Below the pieces are notes generated by a model. That model searched no databases, was not told the origin of the DNA, and saw only the letters and a program-made list of their open reading frames with translations. Both the position numbers and the translations under genes were made by a program. A stretch of DNA of 64,000 nt. Origin: Bacillus sp. 7884-1. Lineage in GTDB: Bacteria; Bacillota; Bacilli; Bacillales; Cytobacillaceae. Positions 55,401 through 63,818 of this stretch are shown here, in pieces. The DNA is taken from NCBI RefSeq assembly GCF_002272245.1, contig NZ_NPDD01000056.1, positions 26,252-90,251 of the forward strand, given 5' to 3'. Numbering within the stretch: the first letter of the stretch is position 1; every line of letters starts with the position of its first letter.

Positions 55401-55852
55401 AACTCCTTCACTTCTTCGATGGTATCGACAGGACCATCACTGCCTGGAATTACGGGTATCCCAGCAAGTTCAGCTTGTTTCCTAGCTTTGACTTTATCAC
55501 CGAACATATCAAGATGGCTTGATGTTGGTCCAATAAAAATAATTCCTTCATCCTCACAACGTCTTGCAAAGTGAATATTCTCTGATAAAAATCCATATCC
55601 TGGATGAATAGCATTTGCTCCGCTAAACTTAGCAATTTCAATGATTCCATCAATGTCTAGGTAGGCATCGATAGGTTTCTTTCCTTCACCAACTAAGTAG
55701 GCCTCATCTGCTTTATAACGATGATAGGCTCCAGTATCTTCCCTAGAATAAATTGCTACGGTTTTGATATTTAATTCAGTACAAGCCCTAAAAACCCGAA
55801 TTGCAATTTCTCCTCTGTTCGCAACTAACACTTTATTAATTTGTCCTGTCAA
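52412..55852 (-). CDS. pycA: Pyruvate carboxylase PycA
   Basis: Biotin enzyme of about 1,146 aa making oxaloacetate from pyruvate and bicarbonate with ATP. Domains in order: biotin carboxylase (KVLVANRGEIAIR start; ATP-grasp loop ALGGGGRGMRIVR; FIEVNPRIQVEHTVTEM), carboxyltransferase (LLTDTTFRDAHQSLLATRVR; GIKDMAGLLKP; HLHTHDTSGNG) and the C-terminal biotinyl domain with EAMKMET, whose lysine is biotinylated. TTG at 55852 is 6 nt after AAGGGGTG; a GTG at 55861 would add three residues. The ftsW-pycA order matches B. subtilis. Confidence 0.97.
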   Translation of the reverse strand: MTGQINKVLVANRGEIAIRVFRACTELNIKTVAIYSREDTGAYHRYKADEAYLVGEGKKPIDAYLDIDGIIEIAKFSGANAIHPGYGFLSENIHFARRCEDEGIIFIGPTSSHLDMFGDKVKARKQAELAGIPVIPGSDGPVDTIEEVKEFTFYHGYPIIIKAALGGGGRGMRIVRNQEEMQEAFDRAKSEAKAAFGSDEVYLEKLIEKPKHIEVQIFGDKKGNIVHLYDRDCSVQRRHQKVVEVAPSVSISDSLREKICAAAVKLMKNVAYLNAGTVEFLVSGKDFYFIEVNPRIQVEHTVTEMVTGIDIVHTQILVAEGQDLHSPIVGIPPQEEIRINGFAIQSRVTTEDPLNNFMPDTGKIMAYRSGGGFGVRLDAGNGYQGAVITPYYDSLLVKLSTWALTFEQAASKMVRNLREFRIRGIKTNIPFLENVVRHENFRRGEYDTSFIDSTPELFVFPASKDRGTKMLSYIGNVTVNGFPGIEKKKRPVFSKPRVPKLKYDFPYQDGTKQILDQNGAEGLVQWIKNQDKVLLTDTTFRDAHQSLLATRVRTTDILHIAEPTAKLIPNLFSLEMWGGATFDVAYRFLKEDPWERLRVLREKIPNVLFQMLIRGSNAVGYKNYPDNLIKEFVRKSAEEGIDVFRVFDSLNWVPGMEIAIEAVRDSGKIAEAAICYTGDILDPTRVKYDLNYYKVLAKELENQGAHILGIKDMAGLLKPEAAYRLISELKATIDIPIHLHTHDTSGNGIFTYARAIDGGVDIVDTALSTMAGLTSQPSANSLYYALEGKDRKPNVNINALEQLSYYWEDVRKYYHDFESGMVAPHSEVYQHEMPGGQYSNLQQQAKGVGLGDQWDEVKQMYTRVNHMFGDIVKVTPSSKVVGDMALFMVQNNLSEADVLNNGDSIDFPDSVVELFQGYLGQPHQGFPEKLRNVILKGKKPLEVRPGELLPEVDFSELKEELAKELGRTISDIDLISYALYPKVYKEYLNTVDLYGNISFLDTPTFLYGLRLGEEIEVEIETGKTLIVKLVSIGQPQADGTRVVYFELNGQPREVNIKDESIKAAVITRLKANPKNETHISATMPGTVVKVLVEKGERVERGDHLIITEAMKMETTVQAPFSGVIKEIYVKNDEAIQTGDLLLELDK

Positions 55853-55879
55853 TTTTGGCACCCCTTATCTCATTTTGAA

Positions 55880-55912
55880 TAAAAGCGCAGGGAACACTCT
55901 TCTCCCCGCGCT
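55880..55912 (-). terminator. Probable terminator after ftsW
   Basis: AGCGC-G-GGGA / TCCC-T-GCGCT forms a GC-rich stem with one mismatch and a 9-nt loop, followed on the minus strand by TTTATTC. The T-tract is weak. Confidence 0.55.
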
Positions 55913-57110
55913 ATGTTCTAAATTGATATACATTTCCATCTTGATGATTACTATTTTTTTCTTGGTGCTGTTGTTTATATTTATTTTCATATTTAACAAA
56001 CATAGAAACATTTACTAGAATGCCAGAAGCAATTGCTAATTGCAGCAGTGAAGAACCGCCATAGCTTATAAACGGCAGTGGGACACCTGTAAGCGGTATA
56101 ACACCTGAAACACCAGCTAGGTTTATGAACGATTGAATTCCAATCATACTTGAAATCCCTATTGCTAATAAACTTCCAAATGGATCTTTACACCGCAACC
56201 CAATATATATACCTCTTAAAACAATAAATGCCAGCGTAAGTACTACAAAGCTTACTCCCCAAATACCCAGTTCCTCCGCAATTACCGCCATTATGAAGTC
56301 AGTATGGGATTCTGGTAAATAGCCAAGTTTTTGCACACTTTTACCTAAACCTAAACCATTTATCCCTCCCGAACCAATTGCAATGTATGAATTCGCTAGG
56401 TGAAAACCTGCATCCAATTCATCCTCAAACGGATTACTTAAAACCGTAAATCGCTCCATTCGTTTCTCAGAAAATATTTCACCCTTTAAGGCAATAAGGA
56501 ATGGAGATGCTAAGATAAGCCCAAGTAAAATTAACTTTGTTATATTTTTAAAGTTCATTCCAGATGAAATAATAATTGTACCTGCGATTAAACCAATGAT
56601 CATCGCAGTTCCAAAGTCAGGCTGCAAAGCAATTAAACCACAGACAATAACAAGATATGCTAAGGGAGGCAGAACTCCGTGATTAAATTTATTTATATAT
56701 GCCTGCTTTTTTGCATACACTGCAGACAAGTAAATTATGACAAATATTTTTACAAACTCTGCTGGCTGCAGGCTTAATGGACCGATTTTAAACCAACTCT
56801 GAGCATTCCCAGCAACATGTCCAAAAATAAAAAGCCCCAAAAGCCCAAATACAGAAAGACCAACCATAGGTACTAGAAATTTTGTGCTTTTCATTATTTT
56901 ATAAGGAAACAATGCAGTAAAAATAAATACCACAGCTGCCCCTAGTAAAAATAGTCTTTGCTTGGTGTAAAAATGGTCACTAGGAACTTCATACCTTTGG
57001 ACGCTTGAGGCCATGCTGGCACTATAAACCATTACTAATCCAAATAAAGATAAAAGGATGATTGCGATAATTAGTGAATAATCATAGGATTTCAATATTT
57101 TTTTAAACAT
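55911..57110 (-). CDS. ftsW: FtsW, SEDS peptidoglycan polymerase of the divisome
   Basis: 399-aa SEDS protein with ten membrane spans. VYSASMASS lies near the start; GNAQSWFKIGPLSLQPAEFV and LQPDFGTAMII hold the catalytic aspartate region, with LPESHTDFIMAVIAEELG and PFISYGGSS at the end. It polymerises septal glycan with PBP2B. It is distinct from SpoVE at 12235-13335. The location outside the dcw cluster, next to pycA, is as in B. subtilis. Confidence 0.95.
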   Translation of the reverse strand: MFKKILKSYDYSLIIAIILLSLFGLVMVYSASMASSVQRYEVPSDHFYTKQRLFLLGAAVVFIFTALFPYKIMKSTKFLVPMVGLSVFGLLGLFIFGHVAGNAQSWFKIGPLSLQPAEFVKIFVIIYLSAVYAKKQAYINKFNHGVLPPLAYLVIVCGLIALQPDFGTAMIIGLIAGTIIISSGMNFKNITKLILLGLILASPFLIALKGEIFSEKRMERFTVLSNPFEDELDAGFHLANSYIAIGSGGINGLGLGKSVQKLGYLPESHTDFIMAVIAEELGIWGVSFVVLTLAFIVLRGIYIGLRCKDPFGSLLAIGISSMIGIQSFINLAGVSGVIPLTGVPLPFISYGGSSLLQLAIASGILVNVSMFVKYENKYKQQHQEKNSNHQDGNVYQFRT

Positions 57111-57240
57111 GTTATAACTTCCTCGTTTTTAAAATTGTCGTTATTGCTATTATAATAGAAAATGGAACGAATTAGTTGAGGAAAAGTTACATTACTTCAA
57201 TCTTTTGAATAGGAATATTCTGAAAAAATAAAAGGTTAAT

Positions 57241-57279
57241 AAAAAACTCAAACAACACATCACCATTGTTTGAGTTTTT
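57241..57279 (-). terminator. Intrinsic terminator after ylaN
   Basis: AAAAACTCAAACAA / TTGTTTGAGTTTTT, 14-bp stem, 10-nt loop, with a T-run on the minus strand. It separates ylaN from ftsW. Confidence 0.85.
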
Positions 57280-57282
57280 CAG

Positions 57283-57567
57283 CTATTTTCTAAGGGATGC
57301 TTCATGAAGCGCAGATAATTCTCTTTCTAATTTATCTAGAATCGCTTTGCCATCCTTAACTTCAATTAAGCCTAATCTTACCGCAAATTCTATCTCTCTC
57401 GATAAACCAAACATTTGCGTATCCAATACCTCTTCATAAAGAGGGCATTGAGGCATCGTGAGATTTTCCATTTGCACCTTAATTAGCTTTAATATTTTTT
57501 CAGCGTCTGCCTGTAACAAGGCATAGGCTTTTTCCTGATGATTCACTATCATTTCAGACGCCAACAT
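57283..57567 (-). CDS. ylaN: YlaN, UPF0358-family iron-homeostasis protein
   Basis: 94-aa helical protein with the family core [20 protein letters not shown] and [20 protein letters not shown]. Work in S. aureus and B. subtilis links YlaN to binding the repressor Fur and relieving iron-dependent repression. ATG at 57567 is used, but a TTG at 57564 would give LASEM, closer to the B. subtilis start MASEM, with better spacing from GGGGGG. A frame open to 57597 is rejected. Confidence 0.92.
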   Translation of the reverse strand: MLASEMIVNHQEKAYALLQADAEKILKLIKVQMENLTMPQCPLYEEVLDTQMFGLSREIEFAVRLGLIEVKDGKAILDKLERELSALHEASLRK

Positions 57568-57749
57568 TGATCCCCCCATTTCAGAGCGATAACCCAACTT
57601 ATCTATAAATTTTACCTTTTACCACAGAAAAATGCAAGAACAATAACCTCGAGGGGCATATAGTTCCTTCATATTCCTTCATATTCCTTATATGACATTC
57701 ATTCTATTTCACGCTATACTTTAATAGAAATGAACTGGAGGAATGAAAG

Positions 57750-58247
57750 ATGGAAAATATAATCGTACTATCCGGAAAGGTAAAATACACAATTACTCTC
57801 GATCCCACAGTTTGGATATTTGATGATCGAAAGGTGGATTTGACTACATACTTCTCTACATCCTTTGAAAATAAAAATGAACTTGAGGAGTACACTAAAT
57901 CGGTATCAAAACATTGGGACAGAGAAATCATGGAGGGTGCTGTCTATCCGCCAACATTAAAAACGGAGAAGAAATATGAGAAGGAAAAGGTATTAACAGG
58001 TAGTTTTGGTATACCTATCCTGCCTTTTTTAAAAAATGCAGAACTTGTTGAAGATGCCGTCGCTTTAACCATAAAAACTACAGCATCAGAACATGAGATA
58101 TCTCTTGATAAGGCAAAGGATTTAATATTAGGTTTTTCAAATGGTGGTAAACCACTTTCAGAAGATGGACCTGTCCATGTTTATTTCGGTGATGGTTCCA
58201 ACCTATTAGACCCGATAAAAAACATAAGAGAGTTTATTATTAAATAG
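57750..58247 (+). CDS. ylaL: YlaL family protein
   Basis: 165-aa soluble protein starting MENIIVLSGKVKYTITLDPT. It matches YlaL of B. subtilis in position and length; homologues are sometimes annotated as peptidyl-prolyl isomerase, for which I see no supporting motif. FGIPILPFLKNAELVEDAVA and GPVHVYFGDGSNLLDPI look conserved. GGAGG lies 8 nt before the ATG. It is convergent with phoH. Confidence 0.8.
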   Translation: MENIIVLSGKVKYTITLDPTVWIFDDRKVDLTTYFSTSFENKNELEEYTKSVSKHWDREIMEGAVYPPTLKTEKKYEKEKVLTGSFGIPILPFLKNAELVEDAVALTIKTTASEHEISLDKAKDLILGFSNGGKPLSEDGPVHVYFGDGSNLLDPIKNIREFIIK

Positions 58248-58252
58248 TAAAC

Positions 58253-58280
58253 AACGGGTGCCAATTTGGTACCCGTTTTT
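58253..58280 (+). terminator. Intrinsic terminator after ylaL
   Basis: AACGGGTGCC / GGTACCCGTT, 10-bp stem with one G-U pair and a 5-nt loop, followed by TTTTTT on the plus strand. Confidence 0.82.
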
Positions 58281-58308
58281 TGCGATTAACATTCATATGT
58301 CTCTTCGG

Positions 58309-59637
58309 CTACAGCAAATCGGCTGCCAGCCTGGCTAATCCTGATCGTTCCCCTTTTAACAGCTTAACATGTCCGGAAATAACCTGGTCTTTAAAACGTT
58401 CCACGACATAGGTTAGACCATTATTGTAGGCGTCAAGATATGGATGGTCTATTTGTTCAGGATCACCCATTAAAACAATCTTGCTGCCCTCACCCACACG
58501 CGTTAAGATTGTTTTCACTTCATGTTTTGTTAAATTTTGGGCTTCATCAATAATAATAAATTGCTTTGGCAGACTTCTTCCCCTGATATAGGTTAGAGCT
58601 TCTACCTCTATCGAACCCATTCCTGCAAGGATTGCATCCAATTCTCCTGGCTTTTTAGTATTAAAAAGGTATTCAAGATTATCAAATATCGGCTGCATCC
58701 ATGGTCTAAGTTTTTCTTGTTTTTCACCGGGCAAATACCCTAGATCCTTACCTACCGGTACAATCGGTCTAGCTACTAATAGCTTTTTAAATTCTCTAAA
58801 GTCCTCTGTCTGCATTAGTCCAGATGCCAGCGCCAGCAAGGTTTTACCTGTCCCTGCTTTTCCGATTAAGGTAATAAGTGGGATATCCTTACGAAGCAGC
58901 AGCTCGATTGCCATCGTTTGCTGCACATTTCTAGGGTGAATTCCCCATACATGTTCTTGATTAATAGCAAGTTTCTTTACCTTTTTTCTTGTTTTATCGA
59001 CCATCCCTAACGCTGACGCGGAACCTCCTAGTGCGTCTTTCATGATTAAGTATTGATTTGGATAAAATGAATATTTTCCAATTTCCGATAAAAGTAATTC
59101 CCCTTTTTCATAAAAGGAACCCAGCAATTCTACAGATAAAAAAACTTCCAAAAAACCTGTGTAAATATGGTCAATTTCGACCACCCTGTCACTTAAAAAG
59201 TCTTCAGCAGTTAATCCAATAGCGTCTGCCTTTACCCTGACTAATGTATCTTTACTCACCAGTATTACTGGCTTTCCATTTTCCTTTTGCTGTTCTTCTG
59301 TTGATAAATTTTTTGCAACTGCGAGAATTCGATTGTCATTTGTTTTTTCTACAAAAATTTCTTGTAATTCATGAAAAGCACGATGATTAAGTTCAATTCT
59401 AATTGTTCCACCATTTTCAAGAGGGATTTTTTCATGAAGCTTACCCGCTGCTCGTAATTCATCAATTAATCTTGATACATGACGGGCATTTCTCCCTATT
59501 TCATCCATGTACCTTTTCTTTGAGTCCACTTCTTCAAGGACAACTGCAGGAATGACTACTTCATTATCTTCGAATGAGAATATGGAATACGGGTCCTGTA
59601 ATAAGACGTTTGTATCTAACACGTATATTTTACTCAA
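58309..59637 (-). CDS. ylaK: PIN-PhoH family ATPase (YlaK)
   Basis: 442-aa protein, identical in length to B. subtilis YlaK. An N-terminal PIN-type nuclease domain begins SKIYVLDTNVLLQDP and includes ELNHRAF and NDNRILAVAKNL. The C-terminal PhoH/RecD-like ATPase has Walker A LIGKAGTGKTLLALASG, FIIIDEAQNLTKHEVKTIL as Walker B, and LMGDPEQIDHPYLD. PIN-PhoH proteins are thought to act on RNA. A TTG at 59637 lies 7 nt after GGAGG; the 60 codons open upstream are not family-like. Confidence 0.94.
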   Translation of the reverse strand: MSKIYVLDTNVLLQDPYSIFSFEDNEVVIPAVVLEEVDSKKRYMDEIGRNARHVSRLIDELRAAGKLHEKIPLENGGTIRIELNHRAFHELQEIFVEKTNDNRILAVAKNLSTEEQQKENGKPVILVSKDTLVRVKADAIGLTAEDFLSDRVVEIDHIYTGFLEVFLSVELLGSFYEKGELLLSEIGKYSFYPNQYLIMKDALGGSASALGMVDKTRKKVKKLAINQEHVWGIHPRNVQQTMAIELLLRKDIPLITLIGKAGTGKTLLALASGLMQTEDFREFKKLLVARPIVPVGKDLGYLPGEKQEKLRPWMQPIFDNLEYLFNTKKPGELDAILAGMGSIEVEALTYIRGRSLPKQFIIIDEAQNLTKHEVKTILTRVGEGSKIVLMGDPEQIDHPYLDAYNNGLTYVVERFKDQVISGHVKLLKGERSGLARLAADLL

Positions 59638-59841
59638 AGCGACGCCTCCACTTTTTCTAGTTGATTGGTTTGTTAATCCGTTCATTACAAACCTATTGCT
59701 AGATAGGACTTTGGTAAAATATATGTTTGTTCGAATAAAGATAGAAGGATTTCCGCACAATAAATGTAAGTTGAGTATAACGAAATTCCAGAGAACACAA
59801 GTGAATCGGTTATACAACTCTATCTGGAGGTGGATTTTATC

Positions 59842-60429
59842 ATGAAGAAGCTTTTCATATTTACCACTTTAGTTTTGGTCCTAGCTGCTTGTAACAACAA
59901 TAGCAACAATGCGCAAAATAATGAAAAGCAATCATTGGTTAACGTTAAAAACAGTTATATAGAAGATGTAGACCGGAAAACGGGTCAGGAGGTTTCCAAA
60001 CGATTAGTTGAACTTGCCACTAGTATTCCAAATGTTCATGATGCAACCGCAGTTGTCATTGGCAGATATGCCATTGTTGGTATCGATGTAAATTCAAAGA
60101 TTGAACGGTCTCAAGTGGGCTCAATAAAATATTCTGTTGCAGAAAGCTTGAAGGAAGACCCTTATGGTGCACGTGCAATCGTAGTGGCTGATGCAGATAC
60201 CAATCAGCGTCTGAAAGAAATTGCCGCAGATATCGAAAAAGGAAGACCCATACAAGGTATAATGGAAGAGCTTGCCGACGTGGCAGGCAGACTAATGCCT
60301 GAAATCCCTGGAGATATAATTGACCCTAATCCTAAAAATGCTCCAGAAGAACCAAAGAAAAAGCTGCAGGAGAACGAGAAGAAAAGTTTAGAGGATAAAC
60401 AGCAAGAAGAATCCAAACATTATAAATAA
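59842..60429 (+). CDS. ylaJ: YlaJ, YhcN-family sporulation lipoprotein
   Basis: 195-aa lipoprotein: KKLFIFTTLVLVLAAC gives a lipobox with C17, then an Asn-rich linker. The YhcN/YlaJ domain (about 40-140) has LATSIPNVHDATAVVIGRYA and DPYGARAIVVADADTNQRLK. A charged, helical C-terminus follows. In B. subtilis YlaJ and YhcN are spore lipoproteins affecting germination or outgrowth. The ATG at 59842 is chosen over a GTG at 59830 that overlaps GGAGGTG. Divergent from phoH. Confidence 0.9.
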   Translation: MKKLFIFTTLVLVLAACNNNSNNAQNNEKQSLVNVKNSYIEDVDRKTGQEVSKRLVELATSIPNVHDATAVVIGRYAIVGIDVNSKIERSQVGSIKYSVAESLKEDPYGARAIVVADADTNQRLKEIAADIEKGRPIQGIMEELADVAGRLMPEIPGDIIDPNPKNAPEEPKKKLQENEKKSLEDKQQEESKHYK

Positions 60430-60442
60430 AAGGTTATAAATA

Positions 60443-60471
60443 GAAAAGCTTAGTCATCGACTAAGCTTTTC
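60443..60471. terminator. Bidirectional terminator after ylaJ
   Basis: GAAAAGCTTAGTC / GACTAAGCTTTTC, perfect 13-bp stem, 3-nt loop, between convergent ylaJ and the PPOX gene. Confidence 0.82.
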
Positions 60472-60916
60472 TCATTGCTTCCATTACCTGGGTATCTAAC
60501 CGAGCAGCTGCGTTTTTATCATATGTTTTGTCATACTGTGGCTCTGTAACAATTTGGGAACCATAAAACATGACATCCCTAACCTCATGAATCTGAATTT
60601 CAATCAACGCAAGCTTTAAAGGAACGTCCTGGAGCCGTTCTTCTTTCAATGATGCTTCACCTTGTATAGAATATGTAGATTCATTAGCAATTAAATTGAT
60701 AACCACTTTATTATTTTGTGTGATATTTTGAATAATTCTAGATTTATTATCTACTGCAAAATAAATGGTTTCTTCATCTTTTGCTAAAATCCAAGATATT
60801 GCGTTAACATTTGGACCACCTGTTTCATAATCTACCGTTGCTAATGTTACAAACCTTTCTTTCTGCAGCTCATCATATAATGGCTTAATGAGTCTTGGTT
60901 CTACTTGATTCGGCAT
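60461..60916 (-). CDS. Pyridoxamine 5'-phosphate oxidase-fold protein
   Basis: 151-aa split-barrel flavin-binding-type protein. FVTLATVDYETGGPNVNAIS is the typical opening of PPOX-fold proteins, followed by TIYFAVDNKSRIIQNITQNN. The conserved residues of true PdxH are not recognisable, so a pyridoxal role is not implied; FMN or F420 binding is possible. ATG at 60916 follows AAGGGG by 8 nt. The last codons overlap the terminator. It lies between ylaJ and ylaI, with no counterpart there in B. subtilis as I recall it. Confidence 0.8.
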   Translation of the reverse strand: MPNQVEPRLIKPLYDELQKERFVTLATVDYETGGPNVNAISWILAKDEETIYFAVDNKSRIIQNITQNNKVVINLIANESTYSIQGEASLKEERLQDVPLKLALIEIQIHEVRDVMFYGSQIVTEPQYDKTYDKNAAARLDTQVMEAMRKA

Positions 60917-61083
60917 ACTTACAACCCCTTCATTCAATTCCTTACAAAAAGACAGACATTCTCATAGTACTATTATCTGTTTTTTTCAGCAACTTAATCA
61001 CAATTGATTTACTTGATATCATCTTTGCATGATATACTATAGTATAAGAAAAGCAAGACTAGAATGGACTCCTGAGGTGCTTT

Positions 61084-61284
61084 ATGAGAGTAAAATGCGT
61101 AATCTGCGACAAAATTGAATCGATTGAAGATGAATCATTTGTAGCTAAACGTCTTCGAAATCGTCCTATCCATACATATATGTGTCAAGACTGTAGTAGT
61201 AGAATCTCTGATAAAACAAAAGCAAGAATTGATACAGGTAATTTTAGATTTTATCGAGCACAGTCTGAGAAGGATGATTGGTAA
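61084..61284 (+). CDS. ylaI: YlaI, DUF2197 zinc-ribbon-like protein
   Basis: 66-aa protein with two CxxC knuckles: VKCVICDKIESIEDES (CVIC) and TYMCQDCSSRI (CQDC), 30-odd residues apart, a probable zinc ribbon. It ends GNFRFYRAQSEKDDW. It matches DUF2197/YlaI of Bacillus; function unknown. GAGGTG precedes the ATG. A very strong terminator follows directly. Confidence 0.88.
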   Translation: MRVKCVICDKIESIEDESFVAKRLRNRPIHTYMCQDCSSRISDKTKARIDTGNFRFYRAQSEKDDW

Positions 61285-61285
61285 A

Positions 61286-61325
61286 AAACATGCCAATTCC
61301 GTTATGGAATTGGCATGTTTTTTTT
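61286..61325. terminator. Bidirectional terminator after ylaI
   Basis: AAACATGCCAATTCC / GGAATTGGCATGTTT, 15-bp stem, 5-nt loop, then TTTTT; shared with the convergent gene at 61324. Confidence 0.9.
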
Positions 61326-61620
61326 ATTCATTTTCAAACGGGAAGTTGCAATATTTATCAGGCTCTTGGTTAATTTGCTTAAGCATTACTTCGATAAGTT
61401 CACGAGGAAATCTCGTCTTCTTCGATTCACCCTCATGAATATAAGTGACATAATACATCACATCATCAGTTGTCACTTCAATGTTTGATAAATGTTGTTC
61501 ACTCTTAATAATTTCATCAAAAAGGTCTAACGTTTCTCTTGCTGCAGTATCCTCAGGACGAGCGTCGCATACAACCTTTATCGAAAGCCAATTATAGAGT
61601 GCATCCTGTACCGATCTCAT
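61324..61620 (-). CDS. Conserved hypothetical protein next to ylaH
   Basis: 98-aa acidic, soluble protein starting MRSVQDALYNWLSIKVVCDA. It ends DKYCNFPFENE. I do not recognise a named family or motif; I expect homologues in related Bacillaceae because it is embedded in conserved synteny. The ATG at 61620 follows GGGGGATTAAAC; a frame open to 61647 overlaps ylaH and is rejected. It starts 13 nt after ylaH and is probably co-transcribed with it. Confidence 0.72.
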   Translation of the reverse strand: MRSVQDALYNWLSIKVVCDARPEDTAARETLDLFDEIIKSEQHLSNIEVTTDDVMYYVTYIHEGESKKTRFPRELIEVMLKQINQEPDKYCNFPFENE

Positions 61621-61633
61621 GTTTAATCCCCCG

Positions 61634-61954
61634 TTACTTTGCCTCAACCTGCTGTTTTTTCGACTGATGTAAGCGAATTTTGTAAATGATTAAAATCAAA
61701 GCTGCTACAACAAGCCCTTCTGTTATTGGTAAAAAGATTCCGAGTGCTGTAAGAATCGTACACCCTGCAGCTAAAAAGATATAAATCAATATTGATTTTA
61801 TTAACGGCAGCTTCTGCTTCTGTGCAAAGCCAAGTTTATAAACCAAAATTGAGAGAGCTACAATTGTAAAATAAAGCAGCCACATTCCCAATTTTGGTTG
61901 TTCAGTTACGTTAAAGAGGGCTGGAAAAAAAGAAAGCCGGTCCGCTACGTTCAC
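61634..61954 (-). CDS. ylaH: YlaH-like membrane protein
   Basis: 106-aa protein with three hydrophobic segments (about 22-40, 50-70, 73-90) and a basic tail ([14 protein letters not shown]). The start [20 protein letters not shown] and the size match the YlaH family of Bacillus; function unknown. A GTG start at 61954 follows GGAGG by 8 nt. It is 25 nt behind typA, in the same direction. Confidence 0.87.
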   Translation of the reverse strand: MNVADRLSFFPALFNVTEQPKLGMWLLYFTIVALSILVYKLGFAQKQKLPLIKSILIYIFLAAGCTILTALGIFLPITEGLVVAALILIIYKIRLHQSKKQQVEAK

Positions 61955-61979
61955 GCCTATTACCTCCCCCGAAGAGAAA

Positions 61980-63818
61980 TTAACTTAATTCTGCAACCTT
62001 TTTCTTTTTAGCCATTCTTTCACGTTCATTTTTATCTAGAATTTTTTTACGTAAACGAATGGATTCAGGTGTAACTTCACAGTATTCATCATCGTTTAGG
62101 TATTCTAATGACTCTTCAAGTGTCATTAGTCTTGGTTTCTTAATAACCGATGTTTGATCCTTGTTTGCAGAACGAATATTTGTTGCTTGTTTCACTTTTG
62201 TGATATTAACAGTAATATCATTTTCACGCGTGTGTTCTCCAACAATCATACCTTCGTAAATTTCAGTTCCTGGTTCAACGAAGATTGTACCACGGTCTTC
62301 AACTCCCATAATACCATATGTCGAAGCTTTTCCAGACTCCATGGATACTAGTACACCTTGACGTCTTCCACCAACTTGACCTTGAACCATCGGCTGGTAG
62401 CTGTCAAATGTGTGATTAATAATTCCATACCCGCGTGTCATAGTTAAGAACTCTGTTGTATAACCAATTAATCCACGTGCTGGAACATTAAAGATTAAGC
62501 GTACTTGACCTGATCCGTTATTAATCATATCAATCATTTCGCCTTTACGGGCACCAATTGATTCCATTACAGAACCTGTATGCTCTTCTGGTACATCAAT
62601 TTGTACTCTTTCAATCGGCTCACTACGAACACCATCAATTACTTTTACAATAACTTCAGGTTTAGAAACTTGTAGCTCATACCCTTCACGGCGCATGTTT
62701 TCGATTAAAATGGATAAATGAAGCTCACCACGACCTGATACAATCCAGGCATCTGGCGAATCTGTATTTTCAACACGTAAGCTTACATCTGTTTGCAGCT
62801 GAGCGAGTAGTCTTTCTTCGATTTTTCTTGAAGTCAGATACTTACCTTCTCTGCCTGCAAATGGGCTGTTATTAACAACAAAAGTCATCTGTAATGTTGG
62901 TTCATCAATTCTTAGAATTGGTAATGCTTCTTGGTGCTCAACCGGACAAACGGTTTCGCCCACGTTAATATCTTCCATACCAGAAACAGCAATTAAGTCT
63001 CCCGCTACTGCTTCTTGAATTTCCTGACGTTTTAGTCCAAAGAAACCAAAGATTTTTGTTACACGGAATTGTTTAACTGTACCGTCTATTTTCATTAATG
63101 AAACTTGTTGGCCAACATGCATTGTACCGCGGAAAACTCGCCCAATCCCAATTCTTCCTACATAATCATTATAGTCAAGAAGAGCAACTTGGAATTGTAA
63201 TGGCTCCTCGCGATTGTCAATTGGTGCAGGAATGTGTTCAACAATAGAATCATACAAACATTGCATGTTTTCATCCTGTTTTTCATGATTTGTGCTGGCA
63301 GTACCATTAATGGCAGAAGCAAAAATGACCGGGAACTCAAGCTGATCTTCATTTGCACCAAGTTCAATAAATAAATCAATAACCTCATCAATTACTTCCA
63401 AAGGACGAGCAAAGTCACGGTCAATTTTATTAACGACAACAATTGGAGTCAGATTTTGTTCTAACGCCTTTTTTAATACGAAGCGTGTTTGTGGCATTGT
63501 TCCTTCATAGGCATCCACGACTAGTAAAACACCATCAACCATTTTCATGATACGTTCAACCTCGCCGCCAAAATCGGCATGTCCCGGTGTATCCAAAATA
63601 TTGATTCGTTTATCTTTATATTGTATCGCTGTGTTTTTAGCGAGAATCGTTATTCCACGTTCTCTTTCCAAATCATTTGAATCCATTGCACGTTCCTCAA
63701 CGTGCTCATTTGTACGAAATGTTCCTGACTGCTTTAATAATTGGTCAACCAAAGTCGTTTTCCCGTGGTCAACGTGTGCGATAATTGCTATATTGCGAAT
63801 ATCTTCTCTTAATTTCAA
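61980..63818 (-). CDS. typA: Translational GTPase TypA/BipA (YlaG)
   Basis: 612-aa ribosome-associated GTPase, the B. subtilis length. G1 is [15 protein letters not shown], switch [17 protein letters not shown] and G4 [11 protein letters not shown]-like domains II, III and V and the BipA-specific C-terminal domain follow. It contributes to 50S maturation and growth at low temperature in other bacteria. The TTG at 63818 gives [13 protein letters not shown], aligned with the family start, 8 nt after GGAG; a GTG at 63827 is less likely. Confidence 0.96.
   Translation of the reverse strand: MKLREDIRNIAIIAHVDHGKTTLVDQLLKQSGTFRTNEHVEERAMDSNDLERERGITILAKNTAIQYKDKRINILDTPGHADFGGEVERIMKMVDGVLLVVDAYEGTMPQTRFVLKKALEQNLTPIVVVNKIDRDFARPLEVIDEVIDLFIELGANEDQLEFPVIFASAINGTASTNHEKQDENMQCLYDSIVEHIPAPIDNREEPLQFQVALLDYNDYVGRIGIGRVFRGTMHVGQQVSLMKIDGTVKQFRVTKIFGFFGLKRQEIQEAVAGDLIAVSGMEDINVGETVCPVEHQEALPILRIDEPTLQMTFVVNNSPFAGREGKYLTSRKIEERLLAQLQTDVSLRVENTDSPDAWIVSGRGELHLSILIENMRREGYELQVSKPEVIVKVIDGVRSEPIERVQIDVPEEHTGSVMESIGARKGEMIDMINNGSGQVRLIFNVPARGLIGYTTEFLTMTRGYGIINHTFDSYQPMVQGQVGGRRQGVLVSMESGKASTYGIMGVEDRGTIFVEPGTEIYEGMIVGEHTRENDITVNITKVKQATNIRSANKDQTSVIKKPRLMTLEESLEYLNDDEYCEVTPESIRLRKKILDKNERERMAKKKKVAELS

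Noticed and set aside
63158..63391. 77-codon minus-strand frame inside typA
   Set aside because: Shadow frame of the GTPase gene, without a ribosome site or family resemblance.
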